NCBI GenBank assembly: GCA_011051815.1
Contig: DRKK01000081.1
Location: 1-14,950 of the forward strand
Length of the DNA stretch: 14,950 nt
Direction: 5' to 3'
Source of the DNA: Sphingomonadales bacterium
GTDB lineage: Bacteria > Pseudomonadota > Alphaproteobacteria > Sphingomonadales > Emcibacteraceae
In this document: positions 11,545-14,950 of the stretch, piece after piece
Layout of the letters: each line of letters opens with the position of its first letter
How positions within the stretch are numbered: position 1 is the first letter of the stretch
Notes under the pieces: generated by a model
Seen by the model: the letters and a program-made list of their open reading frames with translations, nothing else
Told to the model about the DNA's origin: nothing
Database searches by the model: none
Position numbers and translations under genes: made by a program

Positions 11545-11680
11545 AATAAATATTCACCAATTAATATATAAAAAAAACAGTCATAGGCATTAAAGCCCCT
11601 GAAATCCACCAATATCTATATTCACTTTTCCTCTGTTATACTATATTAGATAAAGAAGGTTTAAGGGAGGGGTTAAAATT
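11545..11680. promoter_or_regulatory. Divergent intergenic region between zapE and the 72-aa gene
   Basis: This 136-bp AT-rich region must hold promoters for two genes leaving in opposite directions. On the plus strand TATACT (11637-11642) could be a -10 box, but no convincing -35 lies 16-18 bp before it. GGGAGG at 11665-11670 is the ribosome-binding site for the 72-aa gene, 10 nt before its ATG. For zapE, GGTGA sits just before the TTG start. Confidence 0.35.
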
Positions 11681-11899
11681 ATGAATAAATATGAAATAAC
11701 ACTCTATAATCAGGTCGTCCGTGATCTGGTCAAAGATAACAAAAGCCATCATCATTATGATTCCGGCTGGGCCGACCAAAGGTTCGTACAGATCGGTGCC
11801 CGGGATGAGGACGATGCCAGAAGGGCCATCCATCGGCGCTATCCCGAACAAAAGGGTTTTGTCATTGTGGATATTTCTGAAATACCGGGCTTTGAATAG
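11681..11899 (+). CDS. Small conserved-looking hypothetical protein, 72 aa
   Basis: A short gene with a good GGGAGG ribosome-binding site 10 nt before ATG and an open frame that starts immediately after it. The protein is soluble, with no signal peptide or membrane segment. It is rich in charged residues, begins YEITLYNQVVRDLVK and ends in an ARRAIHRRYPEQKGFVIVDI segment that reads like a small alpha/beta fold (strand, helix with paired arginines, YP turn, strand). A HHHYDSGWAD segment lies near residues 23-32. It reminds me of uncharacterised proteins of about 70 aa in Alphaproteobacteria, but I cannot name a family. It diverges from zapE and is followed 11 bp after its stop by a strong inverted repeat. 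Function unknown. Confidence 0.75.
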   Translation: MNKYEITLYNQVVRDLVKDNKSHHHYDSGWADQRFVQIGARDEDDARRAIHRRYPEQKGFVIVDISEIPGFE

Positions 11900-11910
11900 G
11901 AAAGGTAATA

Positions 11911-11952
11911 AATTCTTCATATTTTTGGCTGATAACAAAAATATGGAGAATT
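11911..11952. repeat. 42-bp near-perfect inverted repeat (17-bp arms, 8-nt loop)
   Basis: The arms are 11911-11927 and 11936-11952. The central ten base pairs (CATATTTTTG with CAAAAATATG) are perfect. The next pair is T opposite G, which pairs as G-U in RNA, and six further pairs close the stem. The loop is GCTGATAA. It starts 11 bp after the stop of the 72-aa gene. The stem is AT-rich and no T run follows, so it is not a textbook intrinsic terminator, though an mRNA 3' hairpin or a large operator is possible. Confidence 0.75.
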
Positions 11953-11982
11953 CCCGACATTGCCACAAATATATCAGGGGCG

Positions 11983-11994
11983 GTTAACCATAAC
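11983..11994 (+). promoter_or_regulatory. CtrA-like half-site motif GTTAACCATAAC upstream of the PEP-CTERM gene
   Basis: Identical over 12 bases to 10305-10316. It contains TTAACCAT, the alphaproteobacterial CtrA half-site form. A GANTC (CcrM-type methylation) site, GAATC, follows at 12005-12009. It lies 53 bp before the PEP-CTERM start codon, in the likely promoter region. Motif-only evidence. Confidence 0.3.
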
Positions 11995-12046
11995 AATTGC
12001 AAATGAATCACGAATACAATACAAGCAATGTATTGGGAGTAGTATA

Positions 12047-12748
12047 ATGTTAAAGATTTCTAAAATTCTTCTCACAGGTCTGTTCTTACTGACCTCATTT
12101 GCACATATGGCTTCAGCCGGCATTGTCCTGATCACCGACAGAACATCACTGGGCGGCACAGATTATTATGACTGGGCCTTGTTGGGCGGCACCGCAACGC
12201 CCATTCCAAGCGGCACGATCGTTACCTCAAATAATGGCCTTCAGGCAACCCTTTCCATCCCCAGCGGCGATATGATCAAAACGGATCAGCAGCCTTGGCT
12301 TGGAAATTTTTCAAATAACACGCCATTGTTATCAACCAATGGCAACAGCGGTCCTCTGACCGTTGATTTTAATGGCCTTGTCAGCGGAGCCGGGGCGCAA
12401 ATCCAATGGGATGCTTACGGCGCCTTCACCGCCGAAATTAAAGCTTTTGACAACCTCGGTGGCCTTTTGGCCTCCTACTTCCTTGACGGCAGCAGCACCT
12501 CCGTCAGTAACAACTCGGCAATTTTCATTGGTCTTCTGAGCGACAGCCTGAATATCGCCATGTTGACCTTCAATGTGACCAACAGTCGGGGCTTTGTCAT
12601 AAACCAGCTTGATGTGACCACGTCAACCCCGCAACAGCAACAACAGCCCCCCACACCGATCTTACAGGTTCCGGAACCCGGCATTTTTGTTCTTTTCAGC
12701 CTTGGTCTGTTGGCAATGGGAACATTGGTTAGACGCCGGGAAGTCTGA
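12047..12748 (+). CDS. PEP-CTERM sorted extracellular protein, 233 aa
   Basis: A secreted protein processed by the exosortase system. The start is the ATG at 12047, because GGGAG lies 7 nt upstream and it opens a clean signal peptide (residues 1-24, LLTGLFLLTSF core, ASA before a likely cut at Gly25); the frame is open further upstream but without support. The mature part is Ser/Thr/Asn/Gly-rich, low in cysteine, and looks like a beta-sandwich. A short linker with five glutamines and several prolines follows. The end is a full PEP-CTERM signal: VPEPG from residue 208, a hydrophobic span (IFVLFSLGLLAMGTLV) and a basic RRRE tail. Such proteins are usually tied to biofilm or exopolysaccharide surfaces. 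No exosortase or polysaccharide genes are in the window, so its specific job is unknown. Confidence 0.9.
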   Translation: MLKISKILLTGLFLLTSFAHMASAGIVLITDRTSLGGTDYYDWALLGGTATPIPSGTIVTSNNGLQATLSIPSGDMIKTDQQPWLGNFSNNTPLLSTNGNSGPLTVDFNGLVSGAGAQIQWDAYGAFTAEIKAFDNLGGLLASYFLDGSSTSVSNNSAIFIGLLSDSLNIAMLTFNVTNSRGFVINQLDVTTSTPQQQQQPPTPILQVPEPGIFVLFSLGLLAMGTLVRRREV

Positions 12749-13282
12749 AAAAAGAGGGCCATTTTACTTTTCCATAATATTACCATACTATTCGATAATA
12801 TCTGTATTGCCGCGCAATAAAAATTAGGGGCAAGACCATATGATTTTACGTAATTATTACAGCATTCCTACCCTGTCAGCCTTGCTCATTATCATCGGAA
12901 TTTTTCTTTTGGCCGTGTCTCATAACAGGCCAATATACAATGACCCCCAAGAAGCCCAGCGGTTATTATCCATAAATTATGCAATAGTCCCAAACACGGA
13001 GAAAGATAATTTCACTCAGGATTGGTTCATAAAGATGGATAAACTTCGTACAGATAAATATCCACTTTTGGATATGGGTATAAATCTGATCACCACAGCA
13101 ATCAGCCTTGTTATTTTATCTATTATATCGAAAGACTGGACATTCCAGGCATTTAAAAACCTAAAAACACCGCCCAAAAGGACCTATTTTATTCTCTTGG
13201 GAAGCGTTGGCTGGATTGGACTTCATATTGCAGAACTCCAAATGCTAACTATTGACTTTAAAAGGGGGGAATTTCCTTGGTG

Positions 13283-13286
13283 GGCC
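13283..13286. repeat. Left copy of 4-bp target-site duplication (GGCC)
   Basis: GGCC directly outside the left terminal repeat matches GGCC at 14497-14500 outside the right one. Because GGCC is palindromic it could also be read as part of the inverted repeat, but exact frame restoration across it supports a duplication. Confidence 0.7.
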
Positions 13287-13298
13287 GGTAATACCCCC
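13287..13298. repeat. Left terminal inverted repeat of the IS
   Basis: GGTAATACCCCC, exact complement of the right end at 14485-14496. It is at the 3' end of the transposase genes and supplies new codons to the truncated membrane protein. Confidence 0.85.
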
Positions 13299-13328
13299 AT
13301 TTTTAGGGGGCTTCAAAAATAGAACCAT

Positions 13329-14165
13329 TTAAGCGGCTATGGGTAGCATAGCCAATTTCTGCATTGGCGTTATTCCGCCGATGGCCATGTTGGGCCGTTC
13401 ATTGTTATATGTCCAGAGCCATTCTGTTGCGGCTTCCTGCACCTCCTCAATTGTTTTAAAGATATATTGGTTCAACCAGTCATATCTGACGGTCCGGTTA
13501 TACCGCTCCACATAGGCGTTCTGTTGCGGGTTTCCTGGCTGAATGAACTGTAAGCCGATGCCCCGATCCTCGGCCCACCTGCCAAGCAAATGGCTGATAT
13601 ACTCAGGGCCGTTGTCGCAGCGTATGGCAAATGGTTTACCCCGCCATTCAATGATCCGGTCAAGTGCGCGAACAACACGACTTGCCGGTAAGGAAAAATC
13701 AACATCAATGCCCAGTCCTTGTCGATTATAGTCATCAATGACATTAAACAGCCTGATACTGCGGCCATCCGAGAGCTGATCATGCATAAAATCCATTGAC
13801 CAGACCTCATTGATGTTTTGTAGCACAGCCAAAGGCTCTGGCTTATCCCTGTACAAGCGTCTTTTTGGCTTGATCCGAAGATTGAGCTCCAACTCACGGT
13901 AAATTCTGTAGACACGCTTGTGATTCCATTTGAAGCCCTTCACATTGCGCAAATATAAAAAACAAAGCTGAAAACCCCAATTACGCTGACGACTGGTTAA
14001 ACCCAGAAGCCAATCTGCAATCAGCGCATTCTCATCACTCAGTTTGGGCTGATAGCGATAGCATGTCTCACTGATCAGGAAGACATGACACGCTGCTCGG
14101 ATACTCAGCCGCCCCGCGCCAACAGCACCCTTTGCCATCACGCGACGCAGAGACGGCTTTACCAC
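13329..14165 (-). CDS. IS3-family transposase OrfB (DDE integrase domain)
   Basis: Catalytic half of the transposase, cutting and joining DNA through an RNase H-like rve fold. The frame of 278 aa begins at a GTG that is also the frameshift exit, so the main product is probably the OrfAB fusion. The catalytic triad is intact: Asp125 in WSMDFMHD, Asp184 in RCDNGPEY, and Glu220 in [14 protein letters not shown], with 35 residues between the last two as expected for DDE. The N-terminal HTH_21-type region (about 45-105) and the C-terminal [19 protein letters not shown] segment are typical of the IS407/IS2/IS3 type. It overlaps orfA by 7 nt and ends 42 bp from the left end of the element. Confidence 0.95.
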   Translation of the reverse strand: MVKPSLRRVMAKGAVGAGRLSIRAACHVFLISETCYRYQPKLSDENALIADWLLGLTSRQRNWGFQLCFLYLRNVKGFKWNHKRVYRIYRELELNLRIKPKRRLYRDKPEPLAVLQNINEVWSMDFMHDQLSDGRSIRLFNVIDDYNRQGLGIDVDFSLPASRVVRALDRIIEWRGKPFAIRCDNGPEYISHLLGRWAEDRGIGLQFIQPGNPQQNAYVERYNRTVRYDWLNQYIFKTIEEVQEAATEWLWTYNNERPNMAIGGITPMQKLAMLPIAA

Positions 14166-14425
14166 TTTTTTGCCATGGCTTCCTTGATGACATCATTCTG
14201 TAACTGGACATCAGCATACATCTTCTTCAGACGGGCATTCTCGGCCTCCAGTTCCTTCATGCGGGCCATAAGGGAAGCATCCATCCCGCCATACTTGGCT
14301 CGCCATTTATAGAATGACGCATTGCTCATGCCGTGTTCACGGCAAAGTTCCGGCACTGGCGTGCCAGCTTCCGCTTGGTTTAAAATACTGATAATCTGAC
14401 TGTCTGAATAGCGTGACTTTTTCAT
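14159..14425 (-). CDS. IS3-family transposase OrfA (helix-turn-helix)
   Basis: 88-aa N-terminal transposase component that binds the terminal repeats. It starts [21 protein letters not shown] and has a helix-turn-helix of HTH_8/transposase_8 type (about residues 6-45, with [20 protein letters not shown]). A leucine-zipper-like coiled coil follows (about 55-80, [17 protein letters not shown]) that serves multimerisation. It ends AKKW then TAA. The AGGAG ribosome-binding site is about 8 nt upstream, inside the right end of the element. It resembles OrfA of the IS407 group. Confidence 0.95.
   Translation of the reverse strand: MKKSRYSDSQIISILNQAEAGTPVPELCREHGMSNASFYKWRAKYGGMDASLMARMKELEAENARLKKMYADVQLQNDVIKEAMAKKW
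14165..14171 (-). promoter_or_regulatory. Programmed -1 frameshift heptamer A AAA AAG
   Basis: On the minus strand, orfA reads GCA AAA AAG TGG TAA. The A AAA AAG heptamer is in the correct phase, and a -1 slip continues as GTG GTA AAG, which is the orfB frame. This would yield the fused OrfAB transposase. Confidence 0.85.
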
Positions 14426-14484
14426 GTAAAATCTCCTGTTTTATAATTACGAGAAAATTCTACTTCTGAGTACCTTTATTTAAC

Positions 14485-14496
14485 GGGGGTATTACC
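14485..14496. repeat. Right terminal inverted repeat of the IS
   Basis: GGGGGTATTACC, exact complement of 13287-13298. It is upstream of orfA and probably near the transposase promoter. Confidence 0.85.
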
Positions 14497-14500
14497 GGCC
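14497..14500. repeat. Right copy of 4-bp target-site duplication (GGCC)
   Basis: Matches 13283-13286. The membrane-protein frame resumes with the GAT codon immediately after it. Confidence 0.7.
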
Positions 14501-14569
14501 GATTCAATGGCTATTCCAGTGGTTTCAATTTATATAAGCCTGATTATTACGCTTCCCATTGAGTTATAA
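14501..14569 (+). pseudogene. 3' remnant of the interrupted membrane-protein gene
   Basis: In the frame that continues from 13286, this stretch reads DSMAIPVVSIYISLIITLPIEL and then TAA. It joins to GEFPWWA to give a plausible loop followed by a fourth membrane span. The TAA and last codon or two fall in DNA that is antisense to the murC fragment, so the gene may have been cut a second time near 14560 and the true C terminus may be missing. Restored length would be at least 171 residues. Confidence 0.65.
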
Positions 14570-14891
14570 AACCCAATATTTCTGAGCGCTTGTACAACAC
14601 AAATTTGTTCTCTTTAAAATAGTTGAGTATTTTGTTATTCTCAGCTATTGCCGGAGTATAAATGATAAGACTTCCTTTTTTATCATTAATAATACTTTCA
14701 GGGATGTGTTTGGTGTTGTCAGTATAGCTAATATGTGCACCTTCGCTAATCAGTGATTGTGTTAATTGGGTTTCGGTTCTGTCGTATCCATATACCGCTT
14801 TTTGTTTATACATAAAAAAGCGAGCAAGAGCACTCATTCCGATGCCCCCGATTCCGATGAAAAATATACTATGTATTTTATTAAAATTCAC
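14547..14891 (-). pseudogene. murC: Truncated UDP-N-acetylmuramate-L-alanine ligase (MurC), N-terminal domain only
   Basis: 114 residues that match the N-terminal UDP-binding Rossmann domain of MurC, including IHSIFFIGIGGIGMSALARFF (glycine loop at residues 13-18), SEGAHISYTD, and the end of the domain KRSEILGFIT. Full MurC is about 450-490 aa. The central domain with the GTHGKTT ATP loop, which should follow directly, is absent, and the frame ends QWEA then stop. A fragment of this kind cannot ligate L-alanine. The start appears to be GTG at 14891-14889. GC is about one third, and the wording of the domain is like Bacteroidetes MurC rather than alphaproteobacterial. No murG or ftsQ is seen. 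It lies tail to tail with the membrane-protein remnant, with a likely breakpoint near 14560. Confidence 0.8.
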
Positions 14892-14950
14892 CTATTTTAT
14901 TGATTTTTTTATATGATTTAATGTTAAACGTTTAAATGTTTGCTAACAGG
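14892..14950. other. AT-rich window edge upstream of the murC fragment
   Basis: 59 bp, very AT-rich, with no gene I can support. In Bacteroidetes, murG often lies directly upstream of murC, but too little sequence is present to see whether a murG end is here. Confidence 0.4.

Larger units (their letters stand above)
12840..13322 (+). pseudogene. 5' part of a membrane-protein gene interrupted by an insertion sequence
   Basis: Uncharacterised integral membrane protein. An ATG start with AGGGG upstream opens a frame of 160 codons, but only residues 1-149 are native. The last 11 residues (GNTPIFRGLQK) and the stop come from the end of the insertion sequence. Predicted membrane spans are about residues 9-27, 79-97 and 114-132, with a hydrophilic, probably external, loop at 28-75. 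The native part ends in GEFPWWA, and the frame resumes at 14501 with DSMAIPVVSI after removal of the element and one GGCC. Base composition is visibly AT-richer than the TCA operon. It lies 91 bp after the PEP-CTERM gene on the same strand. I do not recognise the family with certainty. Confidence 0.8.
13287..14496 (-). mobile_element. Complete IS3-family insertion sequence, IS407-like, about 1210 bp
   Basis: Ends are perfect 12-bp inverted repeats, GGTAATACCCCC at 13287-13298 and its complement at 14485-14496. It has two overlapping frames (orfA, orfB), the standard IS3 design, with the transposase reading on the minus strand. GGCC flanks both sides as a 4-bp duplication, the size I recall for the IS407 group. 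Both frames and the frameshift signal are intact, so it appears potentially active and fairly recent. It interrupts a membrane-protein gene. The left end also contains a C5/G5 hairpin just inside the repeat (13294-13310). Subgroup assignment rests on OrfA similarity from memory. Confidence 0.9.

Noticed and set aside
11960..12046. Upstream extension of the PEP-CTERM frame by 29 codons
   Set aside because: It would place a hydrophilic stretch before the signal peptide and run through the promoter-like region; the ATG at 12047 has a GGGAG site.
12806..12818. Small ATTGC/GCAAT hairpin before the membrane-protein gene
   Set aside because: Only 5 bp of stem with a 3-nt loop; common by chance, and not followed by a proper T run.

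Overview
The window looks like a stretch of alphaproteobacterial chromosome. The order mdh-sucC-sucD-sucA-sucB-lpd with a ZapE/AFG1 ATPase gene just upstream of mdh is typical of that class, and the encoded proteins have alphaproteobacterial character. A PEP-CTERM surface protein suggests an environmental Gram-negative cell with an exosortase. Genus cannot be settled from sequence alone. By eye, GC is in the mid-50s percent in the core and clearly lower from about 12750 to the right edge.

Positions 1-1366 hold the 3' nine-tenths of glpD (aerobic glycerol-3-phosphate dehydrogenase) on the plus strand. It meets lpd tail to tail with a 10-bp overlap. Positions 10070 down to 1357 are one tight minus-strand operon: malate dehydrogenase, succinyl-CoA synthetase beta and alpha, then E1, E2 and E3 of the 2-oxoglutarate dehydrogenase complex. 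Together they carry 2-oxoglutarate to succinyl-CoA to succinate, plus malate to oxaloacetate, with GTP/ATP and NADH made on the way. GlpD feeds electrons from glycerol-3-phosphate into the quinone pool. A 316-bp leader (10071-10386) carries a perfect TACCGATCGGTA palindrome and several TTAA-type motifs, and separates the operon from zapE.

The accessory part starts right of zapE: a small conserved-looking 72-aa protein, a 42-bp near-perfect inverted repeat, a PEP-CTERM protein with signal peptide, and an uncharacterised membrane protein gene. That last gene is split by a complete IS3-family (IS407-like) element of about 1210 bp. The element has 12-bp perfect terminal repeats, a 4-bp GGCC target duplication, an intact DDE transposase and a canonical A6G frameshift signal. 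Removing the element and one GGCC restores the membrane-protein frame exactly.

About 60 bp beyond the element the sequence changes abruptly at about 14560 into the antisense of a truncated murC whose N-terminal domain is of Bacteroidetes type. This is either horizontally acquired debris or an assembly chimera. I found no convincing new multi-gene system. The unusual material is the layered breakage at 12840-14891, the 11911-11952 inverted repeat, and shared regulatory-looking motifs ahead of mdh and the PEP-CTERM gene. I saw no tRNA, rRNA, CRISPR array or replication origin.
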